Source of the DNA: Bernardetia sp. ABR2-2B
Lineage (GTDB): Bacteria > Bacteroidota > Bacteroidia > Cytophagales > Bernardetiaceae
Length of the DNA stretch: 64,000 bases
Reading direction: 5' to 3'
Assembly: GCF_037126435.1 (NCBI RefSeq)
Contig: NZ_CP147020.1
Span: 3,452,001 to 3,516,000, forward strand
Position numbers and translations under genes: made by a program. Below the pieces are notes generated by a model that had not been told where the DNA came from, made no database searches, and saw only the letters and a list, made by a program, of their open reading frames with translations. Positions 16,439 through 29,667 of this stretch are shown piece by piece. Within the stretch, counting starts at the first letter, position 1. Each line of letters begins with the position of its first letter.

Positions 16439-16471
16439 AAACCCTAAGGGTCTTCAAGACCCTTAGGGTTT
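16439..16471. repeat. Palindromic repeat, family B copy 1 (possible bidirectional terminator)
   Basis: A perfect hairpin: AAACCCTAAGGGTCT, loop TCA, AGACCCTTAGGGTTT. It sits between convergent crtY and the PorP/SprF gene. A near-identical copy lies at 23121-23153, so it is a repeat family as well as a possible terminator. Confidence 0.75.
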
Positions 16472-16513
16472 AAATACAAACTATATTTTTTGATAAAATT
16501 TATTAGATAAAAC

Positions 16514-17509
16514 TTACCTAAAATTAATCGGACATTTTACTTCTTCTCTTCCTCTTGCCGAACGTCTCAAGTCATATTTTGGCATATAAACTAAGCTAAT
16601 CTCATAACTTCCTCCCACTCCAACAAGCGAAGCTAAAGCAAAATCATAACTTACTCCAAATTGCCAGTTTTCTACTTTTACGCCACTCACTAAAGCAAGG
16701 GCAGAGGAAGGCAAAAGCTGTGTTCCACTACGAGTAGGCAAACCACGGTACCAAGCTCCTGCATATAGAACATTCCACTCCCAATTCACACCTGTATCCA
16801 CTTGCAAAAACGGACTTTGATATTGAAAAATTGCAGAAGGAACAAGCGTATGTTCGTCATTCAAAGCAATTCTATAACCTGCCTGTGCCGTAAAACGAAC
16901 AGGGATTTGGTCACTTATATTAGAAATAGAAATGTCAGGTTGTAAGAGATGGTAGGCTGCCACACCAATCCACATTTTAGGATTATAGACAACAAAACCA
17001 GTCCCAAAGTCAGGATAACGAAGCGTGAAATTAGAAAACTCTTCGGCTGTTGCATTTCCACTAAGCATTGCATCTTCGAAGCGCAAACCGTCCATTCCTT
17101 GCGTTCGCTGTCCATAACTTGCTTGTGCTGCCATCGAAAGTTGCCAGTCATTTTCAAACTGAACTCTATACGAATAAATGGCAGCTACTTCCAAATTATT
17201 TGCATTCAGAGAACTCACTCTGTCTTGCTTTATCCAGCCTCCTAAAGCTCCTCTTCCTGTTCCAAAATTGTAATCAAATGCTCCAAAAAAAGACTGAATA
17301 CCTCCATTTACACCATACCATTGTTGGCGATACAAAACGGATGCTCTCCAATGTGGAACTGTACCTGTCCAAGCTGGATTGACTGTCATAGGTGCGCTCC
17401 AAATCTGTGTAAAACGGCTGTCTTGTGCCGAAACAGAACTAGGAAAAACATAAAAAAGAGAGATTATACTAAAACAAAAAACACAACTTATAGATTTTAA
17501 CTTATTCAT
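16514..17509 (-). CDS. PorP/SprF family type IX secretion membrane protein
   Basis: The start is set at the ATG ending at 17509 (331 residues), which opens a signal peptide (MNKLKSISCVFCFSIISLFY, cleavage near SVSAQ). The mature part begins DSRFTQIWSAPMTVNPAWTG, the PorP/SprF signature (Q-x-x-N-P-A-x-x-G). It continues as an outer-membrane beta-barrel with alternating aromatic strands and ends near EISLVYMPKYDLRR. Family members anchor cell-surface adhesins or assist T9SS-dependent gliding (SprF with SprB). No adhesin gene is adjacent, unlike the classical sprB-sprF pairing. The upstream gap holds a family C repeat. Confidence 0.85.
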   Translation of the reverse strand: MNKLKSISCVFCFSIISLFYVFPSSVSAQDSRFTQIWSAPMTVNPAWTGTVPHWRASVLYRQQWYGVNGGIQSFFGAFDYNFGTGRGALGGWIKQDRVSSLNANNLEVAAIYSYRVQFENDWQLSMAAQASYGQRTQGMDGLRFEDAMLSGNATAEEFSNFTLRYPDFGTGFVVYNPKMWIGVAAYHLLQPDISISNISDQIPVRFTAQAGYRIALNDEHTLVPSAIFQYQSPFLQVDTGVNWEWNVLYAGAWYRGLPTRSGTQLLPSSALALVSGVKVENWQFGVSYDFALASLVGVGGSYEISLVYMPKYDLRRSARGREEVKCPINFR

Positions 17510-17610
17510 TTCAAAATTTAATTTTATCATACATCTGACTACTACTTATTTTTTATTTCGTAGGGTTGTTTAGTAGCAAAAATACCATTGGTTTTAATCA
17601 ATAATTAATA

Positions 17611-17646
17611 CCGTTGTTAGTGTTTTAGCATAGCGACACCAACAAT
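17611..17646 (+). repeat. Short palindromic repeat, family C copy 2
   Basis: CCGTTGTTAGTGTTTTAGC then ATAGCGACACCAACAA: the same head and arms as copies at 4309 and 39367. It lies between the divergent PorP/SprF and mutY genes. Confidence 0.7.
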
Positions 17647-17774
17647 CATAAAGTTTTTATAAAAGAACGTCTAATTTCTTTTTTTATTCGCAAATTTATT
17701 AATTTATAATTACTTTTTATCAATTTTCACAAACATTACGTTGCTCTACATCAGTATCTAAATGTATTTCACAA

Positions 17775-18923
17775 ATGACAAAAAACTCATTTTTCGCTCA
17801 ACAACTCATTTCTTGGTATCATCAAAACAAACGAGATTTGCCGTGGCGAGATACTCAAAACCCTTATAAAATATGGCTTTCTGAAATTATTCTTCAACAA
17901 ACAAGAGTAGCACAAGGAATGCCTTATTATGAAAAATTTGTTGAGAATTTTCCGACTATTCAAGAATTGGCTAATGCAGACGAACAGACAGTTTTACGGC
18001 TTTGGCAAGGATTAGGGTATTATTCAAGAGCTAGAAATTTACATGCAGCAGCAAAATATGTTTCAGAAGACTTGAATGGAATTTTTCCAAACAATTATAT
18101 AGAAATCAAGAAATTAAAAGGTGTTGGAGATTATACAGCAGCAGCTATTTCTTCTTTTGCTTTTGATGAAGTACAGGCTGTTGTAGATGGAAATGTATAT
18201 CGTGTTTTGTCTCGTTTTTTTGGAATAGAAAAAGATATAACGGTAAGTAAAAATCAGAAAGAATTTAGAGAGTTAGCACAAAAACTGATTGACAAAAAAC
18301 AACCTGCTATTTATAATCAATCAATTATGGAATTTGGTGCGCTGCAATGTGTTCCCAAAAATCCAAATTGCAAAAACTGCCCTCTACAAAAAAAATGTGT
18401 TGCCTTTGAGAAGAATCTAATTGAAAAACTACCCATAAAAGGAAAGAAAACAGTTGTCAAAAATCGTTTTATGCACTATTTAGTATTTGTAAATGAAGTA
18501 AATTCTGAAAAGAAAGTATTAATCAAACAAAGACAAGAAGGCGATATTTGGCAGGGATTGAATGATTTTTTTGTGATAGAATTTATGGAGAAAGACAAAA
18601 AGAACTTTGAGCCTATAAAAGAATTAGAAGCTAGACTAAAAAAAGATGACTCTGACATAGATTTTGATAAAATTAAAAATGAAAAACAGAGACTGAAGTC
18701 TGTTCATGAATCTATCATTTTCAAACACCAACTTTCTCATAGAACCTTATATGCAAAGTTTTATACGATTGAAATAAAGGATACAAAGGAGCAAAAGAAG
18801 CTTTGGGATAAATTAAAATCAAATTATTTTTTGGAAGAAATAAACTGGGAAAAATTGGATAAAATCCCAAAACCTGTCTTGATTAGTAAATATCTTGACT
18901 ATTTAAGCTCTCATCTTTTCTAA
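17775..18923 (+). CDS. mutY: A/G-specific adenine glycosylase MutY
   Basis: A 382-residue base-excision enzyme that removes adenine opposite 8-oxoguanine. The catalytic Glu is at residue 37 (SEIILQQTR). The helix-hairpin-helix LKGVGDYTAAAISS precedes AVVDGNVYRV, with the Asp at residue 138; both positions match E. coli MutY numbering. The [4Fe-4S] cluster cysteines follow the pattern C-x6-C-x2-C-x5-C in CVPKNPNCKNCPLQKKC. The C-terminal third is the MutT-like 8-oxoG recognition domain. mutY-ssb-gldE is a common gene order in Bacteroidota and is kept here. Confidence 0.95.
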   Translation: MTKNSFFAQQLISWYHQNKRDLPWRDTQNPYKIWLSEIILQQTRVAQGMPYYEKFVENFPTIQELANADEQTVLRLWQGLGYYSRARNLHAAAKYVSEDLNGIFPNNYIEIKKLKGVGDYTAAAISSFAFDEVQAVVDGNVYRVLSRFFGIEKDITVSKNQKEFRELAQKLIDKKQPAIYNQSIMEFGALQCVPKNPNCKNCPLQKKCVAFEKNLIEKLPIKGKKTVVKNRFMHYLVFVNEVNSEKKVLIKQRQEGDIWQGLNDFFVIEFMEKDKKNFEPIKELEARLKKDDSDIDFDKIKNEKQRLKSVHESIIFKHQLSHRTLYAKFYTIEIKDTKEQKKLWDKLKSNYFLEEINWEKLDKIPKPVLISKYLDYLSSHLF

Positions 18924-19032
18924 GTCTATTATTTTTTTGTATTTTTACGGTATCATTCAAATACTATTCTAAAAGGACGAAGTAAATCATACTAATTTTT
19001 TACATTCAATTTTATTAAAGAAATCATAAGTT

Positions 19033-19518
19033 ATGGCAGGAGTAAATAAAGTAATTTTATTAGGAAACCTTGGGCAAGACCCAGAGATTCGTACCTTAGA
19101 GAGTGGTGTAAAAGTAGCAACAGTTTCTATCGCAACAAGTGAAAACTACAAAGACCAGTCAGGAGAATGGCAGGAGAGAACGGAATGGCATCGTCTTACT
19201 ATGTGGCGTTGGACAGCAGAGAAAGCTGAAAAACTCAAAAAAGGAGACAAAATTTATGTAGAAGGAAAACTTACAACTCGCTCTTGGGAACAAGATGGCG
19301 TGAAAAGATATGTTACCGAAGTAGTAGTAAACGACTTACAATTTACTGCAAAAATGGGAGATGGCAACTACAATGGAGGAGTTCCAATGCCAACACAAGA
19401 CCCTTATAGTGGTGGAAACACAACTACTTCAAATACTACACAACCTTCTCCTCAAAAAACAGAAGTGGCAAGTGAACTGAGTGGTTCTGGCAACCCCGAA
19501 GATGACCTTCCTTTCTAA
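19033..19518 (+). CDS. ssb: Single-stranded DNA-binding protein
   Basis: A 161-residue SSB. The OB fold covers residues 1-108 (MAGVNKVILLGNLGQDPEIR, VATVSIATSENYKD, EWHRLTMW, YVEGKLTTRSWE). A flexible Gly/Thr/Pro linker follows, then the acidic tip ending DDLPF, the interaction tail for replication and repair proteins. It binds single-stranded DNA during replication, recombination and repair. It lies 109 nt after mutY and 23 nt before gldE. Confidence 0.95.
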   Translation: MAGVNKVILLGNLGQDPEIRTLESGVKVATVSIATSENYKDQSGEWQERTEWHRLTMWRWTAEKAEKLKKGDKIYVEGKLTTRSWEQDGVKRYVTEVVVNDLQFTAKMGDGNYNGGVPMPTQDPYSGGNTTTSNTTQPSPQKTEVASELSGSGNPEDDLPF

Positions 19519-19541
19519 TCTAAAACTTAATTTTTACGACA

Positions 19542-20939
19542 TTGAACGAGAGCGACAGTTTTAGTTGGAATATTACATCCATTCTAGAGAATTTTTATAA
19601 TTTAGATATTCTTTTACAAGTAAACAGCATACAGGCTTCTAATTTAGCAATGTATGCCTTCGAACTATTTGTTATACTCATTTTATTGCTGCTTTCGGGG
19701 CTGATTTCAGGCTCGGAAGTAGCCTTTTTTTCTCTTACTACCCAACAGATAGAGGAATGTAAGGAGAGTGAAAAATTGGTAGATAAAAAACTTTTAGAGC
19801 TTCTTAGCAAACAAAAGCTACTTTTAGCAACTATTTTATTACTGAATAATTTAGTCAATATTGCTATCGTAATAGCTTCTACCTATATGATGTGGCAAAT
19901 TTTTGGGCGAGAAGAAGAAGGAATTGTAGTCGTTATCTTAACAGCAATTATTACAGCAGCTATTGTCTTTTTTGGAGAGGTTGTACCGAAAGTAATTGCT
20001 CGTCAGCGTTCACTTGTGTTTTCTAGAAGCGTAGCTCGTCCGATGGCTTTTGCAATTACAGTTTTTCAACCTGCTGCTTGGATACTTGCATTTATGGGCG
20101 AAAGGCTAGAAAAGAGTGTCAAAAAAGGACAAAGTCAAACTCCTGTTTCTGTAGAACAGCTCAATAAAGCCTTAGAGCTTACAACGAATAATGAGGCTGC
20201 AAAAGAAGCAAGACAGATTCTGAGAGGCGTAATCAACTTTGGTCAAATCAATGCCAAACAAATTATGACTTCAAGAACAGAAATTACAGCCATAGAATAT
20301 GCTACTTCGTACGATAATCTCTTAGAAACAATCAAAGAAAGTGGTTATTCAAGGATTCCAATTTATAAAGAAAAGGTAGATGATATTATCGGACTTCTTT
20401 ATGCAAAAGATTTGTTAGCACATTTGAGAGAAGAGAGTGATTTTGAATGGCAAAAACTTATCAGAGAGAATGTTTTTTACGTTCCAGAAACAAAGAAAAT
20501 AGATGACCTTTTTCAAGATTTTCAAACAAAACATATTCATATGGCAATCGTAGTCGATGAATATGGAGGAACTTCTGGGTTGGTAACTCTAGAAGATGTA
20601 ATTGAAGAAATTGTAGGAGAAATAAATGATGAGTTTGATGATGATGAAGAACGTTTATTTATCAGAACAGCAGAAGACGAATACATTTTTGAAGGAAAAA
20701 CACTTTTGAGTGATTTTGTAAAAGAGTTTGAGTTACATGGAAGTCATTTTGATACTGTAAAAGGAGAAAGTGAATCTATCGGTGGGCTTATGCTAGAGCT
20801 TTTTTCAAAGATGCCAATGCGAGGAGAGATAAAGGAATTTGCTCCCTTTGAGTTTATTATAGAAGCTGCAGACAGAAAGAGAGTAAAAAAAGTAAAAGTA
20901 AGAGTTTTGCAGCGAGAAGACCAAAAAGAAGAGGATTAA
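19542..20939 (+). CDS. gldE: Gliding motility-associated protein GldE (CNNM/CorC-like)
   Basis: The frame starts at TTG 19542 (465 residues); the next ATG is at 19650, inside the first membrane segment, so the TTG is kept with some doubt. Residues 37-62 (YAFELFVILILLLLSGLISG) and later hydrophobic segments to about 185 form a DUF21/CNNM membrane domain starting SGSEVAFFSLT. Two CBS domains follow (about 235-355: MTSRTEITAIEYATSYDNLL and VDEYGGTSGLVTLEDVIEEI), then a CorC_HlyC domain. It is placed after mutY and ssb, as in Flavobacterium. GldE is needed for normal gliding; ion transport is the family's inferred activity. The usual partner gldD does not follow. Confidence 0.85.
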   Translation: MNESDSFSWNITSILENFYNLDILLQVNSIQASNLAMYAFELFVILILLLLSGLISGSEVAFFSLTTQQIEECKESEKLVDKKLLELLSKQKLLLATILLLNNLVNIAIVIASTYMMWQIFGREEEGIVVVILTAIITAAIVFFGEVVPKVIARQRSLVFSRSVARPMAFAITVFQPAAWILAFMGERLEKSVKKGQSQTPVSVEQLNKALELTTNNEAAKEARQILRGVINFGQINAKQIMTSRTEITAIEYATSYDNLLETIKESGYSRIPIYKEKVDDIIGLLYAKDLLAHLREESDFEWQKLIRENVFYVPETKKIDDLFQDFQTKHIHMAIVVDEYGGTSGLVTLEDVIEEIVGEINDEFDDDEERLFIRTAEDEYIFEGKTLLSDFVKEFELHGSHFDTVKGESESIGGLMLELFSKMPMRGEIKEFAPFEFIIEAADRKRVKKVKVRVLQREDQKEED

Positions 20940-21050
20940 GCTTTAAGATGAAACAATGTTTTTACTAGGTGGCATCTGCTCTCATTATAAGATATAACTA
21001 CTACTAAATTCAGATTTAATCAAAAGGACACAATTTAGTAAAATCTAAAA

Positions 21051-21082
21051 TTTGCAAAACAAAACACTTTTTTGTATTTTTG
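21051..21082 (+). promoter_or_regulatory. Promoter of rimP-nusA operon
   Basis: TTTG (21051-21054), a 20-nt spacer, then TATTTTTG (21075-21082): a complete Bacteroidota -33/-7 promoter 137 nt before rimP. Confidence 0.7.
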
Positions 21083-21106
21083 TAACCAAATTAGAAAACA
21101 ATTACG

Positions 21107-21133
21107 AATGGAAGGCAGAAAAAGCCTTCCATT
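21107..21133 (+). promoter_or_regulatory. Leader hairpin of rimP mRNA
   Basis: AATGGAAGGC and GCCTTCCATT form a perfect 10-bp stem around AGAAAAA, about 18 nt after the predicted transcript start and followed by a T-rich stretch. It could be an attenuator or an RNA-stability element. It is not placed to terminate any upstream gene, since the promoter lies before it. Confidence 0.5.
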
Positions 21134-21219
21134 TTCGTTTTTATATATATATATTATCCTTAATAGAAAGAAAAAATATTTGCTTCTAATTTCTGAAATC
21201 TAACTTCTAAATTATTTAC

Positions 21220-21816
21220 ATGTCCGATTCAAAAACAGCACAAATTAATTCTATTAAAGAAAAAATAAGCAATTTTATTCAAAAGGCAACTTCTCCACAA
21301 GCTAGTGAAGAAGGAAATGAGCTTTTTGATTTTGCACTTTCAACACATATTTTTCTATTAGAAATTCAAATTTCGAAGACAAGAACACCAAAGGTAATCA
21401 TTATTATTGATGGTGATAATGGTGTCGGAATTGCTGACTGTGCTAATGTAAGCCGAAAAGTAGGAGCTTATTTTGAAGAAGATGATTTATTTGGAAAAGA
21501 TGAAAAAGGCGAAGATAATCCTTACAACTTAGAAGTAACTTCTCCTGGTATTGATTATGGATTACATATTTTAAGACAATATCCTCAACACGTAGGACGT
21601 ACTTTAGAGTTCGAACTCAAAGACGGAACGAAAAAAGTAGGCAAACTACAATCAATAGAAGAAAATGAAGAAGGCAAAGCAATTTTTCAAATCACAGAAG
21701 AATATGAAGTAGCCGAAGGGAAAAAAGGAAAGTTAAAAACGAAATACAAACCTGCTACTATTGACTTTGAAAAAGTAAAGGTAGCACACGTTCAAATATC
21801 ATTCAAAAAAAAATAA
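21220..21816 (+). CDS. rimP: Ribosome maturation factor RimP
   Basis: A 198-residue protein, slightly longer than usual. The RimP core is recognised by VIIIIDGDNGVGIADCANVSRKVGAYFE and NLEVTSPGIDYGL, the two conserved motifs of the N-terminal alpha/beta domain. A C-terminal beta-barrel part (LEFELKDGTKKVGKLQSI) follows. It assists late assembly of the 30S subunit in the cytoplasm. It is the first gene of the conserved rimP-nusA-infB cluster and has its own promoter and leader hairpin. Confidence 0.9.
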   Translation: MSDSKTAQINSIKEKISNFIQKATSPQASEEGNELFDFALSTHIFLLEIQISKTRTPKVIIIIDGDNGVGIADCANVSRKVGAYFEEDDLFGKDEKGEDNPYNLEVTSPGIDYGLHILRQYPQHVGRTLEFELKDGTKKVGKLQSIEENEEGKAIFQITEEYEVAEGKKGKLKTKYKPATIDFEKVKVAHVQISFKKK

Positions 21817-21859
21817 AGTAGAAGATAGCTTCCAAACTATCTAAAAAATATAAAATACA

Positions 21860-23110
21860 ATGAGCATAGAAACCACAACATTAATAGAATCCTTTGCAGA
21901 CTTTGCAAGGTTAAAACGTATTGACCGTCCTACGATGATTCGTATTTTGGAAGATGTTTTTCGTACACTTATCCGAAGAAAATATCGTTCAGATGAAAAC
22001 TTTGACGTTATTGTTAATATCGAAAAAGGCGATTTAGAAATTTGGCAATACAGAAATATTATTGCAGATGACGAGCCTGAATACGATGAGCAAACAGAAA
22101 TTCGCCTCACAGATGCAAAGGTAATTGAACCTGATTTTGAAGTGGGCGAAGATGTGGCTCAAGAAATCAAAATTGATGATTTTGGACGTAGATTAGTTCA
22201 GACGGCACGTCAAACTCTTATTCAAAAGGTAAGAGATTTGGAAAAAGATTTATTATATCAGAAATACAAAGAATACGTAGGCGAAATTGTTACTTGCGAA
22301 GTATATCAAGTCTTAAAGCGTGAAGTTGTTTTGCAAGATAATGAAGGAAAAGAGCTTAGTTTGCCAAAAGGAGAGCAAATTCCGAAAGACCGTTTCCGTA
22401 AAGGAGATAGTGTTCGTGCTGTTGTTCATCGTGTAGAAATGCAAAACGGTAATCCAAAAATTATTCTTTCACGTACTGCTCCCTTATTTTTAGAGAAATT
22501 ATTCGAATCTGAAATTCCAGAAATTGAAGAAGGAACAATTGCTGTTCGTAAAGTAGTCAGAGAAGCTGGTGAACGTGCAAAAGTTGCCGTAGAATCATTT
22601 GATGACCGTATTGACCCAGTAGGTGCGTGTGTAGGAATGAAAGGTTCACGTATTCATTCAATTGTAAGAGAGCTTTGTAATGAAAATATCGATGTGATTA
22701 ACTACACCGAAAACTTGGAATTACTCATTTCTCGTGCTTTGAGTCCTGCCAAAACAACTTCTATGAAAATAGATGAAGACAATTCTCGTGTAGCTGTTTT
22801 CTTGAAGCGTGACCAAATTTCTCTAGCTATTGGAAAAGGAGGGCAGAATATTCGTTTGGCTGGAAAGCTAGTAGATTACGAAATTGATGTCTTTAGAGAA
22901 GAAGCTGTTGATGATTTTGAGGACGATGTAGATTTGACAGAATTCAAAGATGCTATCGATGATTGGATTATCGAAGAGTTTCATAAAGTAGGTTTTGATA
23001 CAGCAAGAAGTGTATTAGAATACAACAGAGAAGATTTGATTCGTCGTGTAGATTTGGAAGAAGAAACAATTGACTTTGTTTTGGAAGTCCTTAAAAAAGA
23101 ATTTGAATAG
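21860..23110 (+). CDS. nusA: Transcription termination/antitermination protein NusA
   Basis: A 416-residue NusA. The N-terminal RNA polymerase-binding domain (LIESFADFARLKRIDRPTM) is followed by an S1 domain (about 130-200, with EIVTCEVYQVLKREVVLQ), then the two KH domains (GACVGMKGSRIHSIVREL and LAIGKGGQNIRLAGKL). A short helix-hairpin-helix end (VGFDTARSVLEYNREDLIRR) completes it. It controls pausing, termination and antitermination. It starts 43 nt after rimP. A family B palindrome follows its stop. Confidence 0.95.
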   Translation: MSIETTTLIESFADFARLKRIDRPTMIRILEDVFRTLIRRKYRSDENFDVIVNIEKGDLEIWQYRNIIADDEPEYDEQTEIRLTDAKVIEPDFEVGEDVAQEIKIDDFGRRLVQTARQTLIQKVRDLEKDLLYQKYKEYVGEIVTCEVYQVLKREVVLQDNEGKELSLPKGEQIPKDRFRKGDSVRAVVHRVEMQNGNPKIILSRTAPLFLEKLFESEIPEIEEGTIAVRKVVREAGERAKVAVESFDDRIDPVGACVGMKGSRIHSIVRELCNENIDVINYTENLELLISRALSPAKTTSMKIDEDNSRVAVFLKRDQISLAIGKGGQNIRLAGKLVDYEIDVFREEAVDDFEDDVDLTEFKDAIDDWIIEEFHKVGFDTARSVLEYNREDLIRRVDLEEETIDFVLEVLKKEFE

Positions 23111-23567
23111 TAATTTTTATAAACCCTAAGAGTCTCCAAGACCCTTAGGGTTTTGTATAAAAAGTTAAAAAAGTCAGATAAAAAAATAAATATTTGCTTT
23201 TTTTTACGATTTTAGATTATTTTTTCTAAAAATTATCGTATTTTTGTAAAAAACAGGCTCTTACCAATTCAAAATACATTTTATAAAGTAATAAAAGAAA
23301 TTTTTGAGTAGTAAGTAATAAGCAAAGTTTAAACATCAATAATTCATATATAACTGTACCCATACAAAATAGGGGCAGTTTATCCATCAAAACCAAATAT
23401 CGTTTCAAAAAAAACTTAAATTAGTTTAAGAACAGACCCTCCTAAAATCACTTAAAATAAAAATTACTTAGGAGTCAAAAGTAGGCAACTCATCATTTTT
23501 TAGAACATTAACTAACGCAAGGATAATTTTCAGAAGATAAGCTAAAAGTCGCCCCACAAAAAAATTT
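23111..23567 (+). promoter_or_regulatory. nusA-infB intergenic leader
   Basis: A 457-nt non-coding gap. It holds a family B palindrome (23121-23153) just after nusA, a -7-like TATTTTTG at 23239-23246 without a clear -33, a small hairpin with arms AACTG/CAGTT (23352-23380) and another with TCCTAA/TTAGGA (23440-23473). infB therefore probably has its own transcript with a leader of about 310 nt, besides any read-through from nusA. Confidence 0.45.
23121..23153. repeat. Palindromic repeat, family B copy 2
   Basis: AAACCCTAAGAGTCT, loop CC, AAGACCCTTAGGGTTT. It differs from the copy at 16439 by two bases. Located 10 nt after nusA; it may act as an intra-operon terminator. Confidence 0.75.
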
Positions 23568-26915
<3,348 letters not shown>

Positions 26916-26943
26916 AAACATTTCTCAATTTATATAAAAATCA

Positions 26944-26978
26944 AAAAGCATTTCTAATTTTTTAGGAATGCTTTTTTT
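26944..26978 (+). terminator. Terminator after infB
   Basis: AAAAAGCATTTCT and AGGAATGCTTTTTTT pair around AATTTTTT, 29 nt past the infB stop, ending in seven T. Confidence 0.75.
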
Positions 26979-26986
26979 AATTTAAT

Positions 26987-27015
26987 CCTCGTTGACGGCA
27001 ATGCCTCAACGACGG
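26987..27015 (+). repeat. Short palindromic repeat, family D copy 1
   Basis: CCTCGTTGACGG, a short loop, then GCCTCAACGACGG. Related copies are at 36142 and 59433. It lies between infB and the GT9 gene. Confidence 0.65.
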
Positions 27016-27037
27016 TTTACTTTATTTTTGAAATTCA

Positions 27038-28249
27038 ATGAAAGAAAGAACGACATTCCAAAAACTAAAAGAACGAATCAAAATTGCTTTTGAAGTTCGT
27101 TTATGTCATTTTATCGATAAATTAGTTATTGCTTCTACAAAATACAATTCTACTAAAGATAGTCTTCTGATTATTCGTTTAGATGCAATTGGAGATTATA
27201 TTTTATTCAGAAATTTTTTAGAAGAACTAGCAAAAGACAAAGTTTACAAAAACTACAAGCGTGTTTTGTGTGGAAATGCTATTTGGAAATCTTTGTTTGA
27301 AGAATGGGACAAAGAAACAGTAAATAATGTAATTTGGATTGACCGTAAAAAATTCTATAAAAGTTCTATTTATCGTTATCAAAAACAAAAAGAAATTAGA
27401 AAACAAGGTTTCGAAATAACTATCGAATCTACCTATTCAAGATTATTGCTTTTTGGAGATGCTATTGCGAATGTTTCGGGTGCAGAAAAACGAATTGGAA
27501 ACGAAGGAAATACAGATAATTTAATCCAAAAAGAGAAAAAGTTAGCTGATAGTTTTTATACCCAATTACTAGAAACTCCCAACAAACCAGTTTTTGAATT
27601 TGATAGAAATAAAATCTTTTTTGAGCAGTTTTTGAATAGAAAAATCGATTTAAAATATCCTTTTCTACTAGATAAAATTGATGTAACAGAAAAAAAAGAA
27701 AATCAAATTGCTCTTTTTATTGGTGCAAGTGAAGTGTATAAAACGTGGCATTTTGAAAATTTTGCGAAACTTATTTTAGAGTTATATTCCGTTAATAATG
27801 AATTAGAGTTTATTTTGATTGGAGGAAAAAATGAACAAATTCTAGCTCAAAATATAAATTACTTTATTGAAAATAATTTTGAAAATCAAAGTGAAATTCT
27901 AAATTCAATAACTGACTTTACAGGAAAAACAAATCTCATTCAGCTTTCTCAAAAAATAGCAGAAAGTAATCTATTAGTTACTAACGAAACCGTAGCCTCA
28001 CATCTTGGCGCAGCTACACAGACGAAGACTATTTGTATTGCCAATGGAAGACATATTGGGCGTTTTAGTCCGTACCTGAATGAATATAATTTACCTATTT
28101 CTTATATCTTTCCTCCTAAAATTGAAGAAGAGTTAAAGCAAAATGATAAAGAATTAGTTTATCAAAAATATTGTAATTCTATGGGAAATGATATTAATGA
28201 GATTACTGTTGAGCAAGTTTTTGTGAAGATAGAAGAAATAGTAAAATGA
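27038..28249 (+). CDS. Glycosyltransferase family 9 (heptosyltransferase-like)
   Basis: A 403-residue protein. The N-terminal RLDAIGDYILFRNFLEEL is the GT9 (RfaF/WaaC-like) opening R-x-D-x-x-G-D. The second Rossmann half has ALFIGASEVYKTWHFENFAKLI and then LLVTNETVASHLGAAT, matching the nucleotide-sugar binding segment (S/T-x-D/N-T/S-x-x-x-H-x-A). Family members transfer heptose or other sugars onto LPS core at the inner face of the inner membrane. The donor sugar cannot be read. It stands alone between infB and gapA. Confidence 0.85.
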   Translation: MKERTTFQKLKERIKIAFEVRLCHFIDKLVIASTKYNSTKDSLLIIRLDAIGDYILFRNFLEELAKDKVYKNYKRVLCGNAIWKSLFEEWDKETVNNVIWIDRKKFYKSSIYRYQKQKEIRKQGFEITIESTYSRLLLFGDAIANVSGAEKRIGNEGNTDNLIQKEKKLADSFYTQLLETPNKPVFEFDRNKIFFEQFLNRKIDLKYPFLLDKIDVTEKKENQIALFIGASEVYKTWHFENFAKLILELYSVNNELEFILIGGKNEQILAQNINYFIENNFENQSEILNSITDFTGKTNLIQLSQKIAESNLLVTNETVASHLGAATQTKTICIANGRHIGRFSPYLNEYNLPISYIFPPKIEEELKQNDKELVYQKYCNSMGNDINEITVEQVFVKIEEIVK

Positions 28250-28339
28250 TATTTTTAATAAAAAAACATAAATCTCTGATTTTAGACCAATCAGATAGCA
28301 AATAAGGGGTTGGGAAAATAAATTCTAATAAAAATTCCG

Positions 28340-28347
28340 TAATTTTG
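28340..28347 (+). promoter_or_regulatory. -7 promoter element of gapA
   Basis: TAATTTTG, 78 nt before the gapA ATG. A TTGG lies upstream but with 27-nt spacing, so only the -7 box is claimed. Confidence 0.4.
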
Positions 28348-28410
28348 CACCAATTTAAAGACGTAGCTTTATCCTAAATAGAGCAATTTTTCGTTTTACT
28401 CACTTCATAA

Positions 28411-29421
<1,011 letters not shown>

Positions 29422-29435
29422 TAATTTTTTACTTT

Positions 29436-29461
29436 GTCGCTCGTGAGGACACGAGCAACGG
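29436..29461 (+). repeat. Short palindromic repeat, family E copy 1
   Basis: GTCGCTCGTG, loop AGGA, CACGAGCAACGG. It is the exact reverse complement of the copy at 29630-29655. Located between the gapA stop and its terminator. Confidence 0.8.
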
Positions 29462-29480
29462 TAGAATTTAATAAAAACAA

Positions 29481-29516
29481 AAAAAGACTCAAGCAATTAT
29501 TTGTTTGAGTCTTTTT
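29481..29516 (+). terminator. Terminator after gapA
   Basis: AAAAAGACTCAA and TTGAGTCTTTTT form a 12-bp stem with a 12-nt loop, ending in five T. Confidence 0.8.
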
Positions 29517-29629
29517 AGATTAAAAAAAGACCACCGAAGAGTACTATTATTTTTTCAAATAAGTGGCTTTCAGAACGTCCGATACGAGCAGTCTTTTCTC
29601 TAAAATAAAGATACACAAAATAAATAGTT

Positions 29630-29655
29630 CCGTTGCTCGTGTCCTCACGAGCGAC
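29630..29655 (-). repeat. Short palindromic repeat, family E copy 2
   Basis: CCGTTGCTCGTG, loop TCCT, CACGAGCGAC: identical to copy 1 in the opposite orientation. It ends 12 nt before the pabB ATG. Confidence 0.8.
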
Positions 29656-29667
29656 ATAATACATCAA

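Noticed and set aside
23226-23408. 60-codon minus-strand frame in the infB leader
   Set aside because: No ribosome site, no homology and it lies opposite a probable mRNA leader; treated as non-coding.
29563-29667. Extended pabB N-terminus
   Set aside because: It reads through a family E repeat and the residues are unlike PabB starts.
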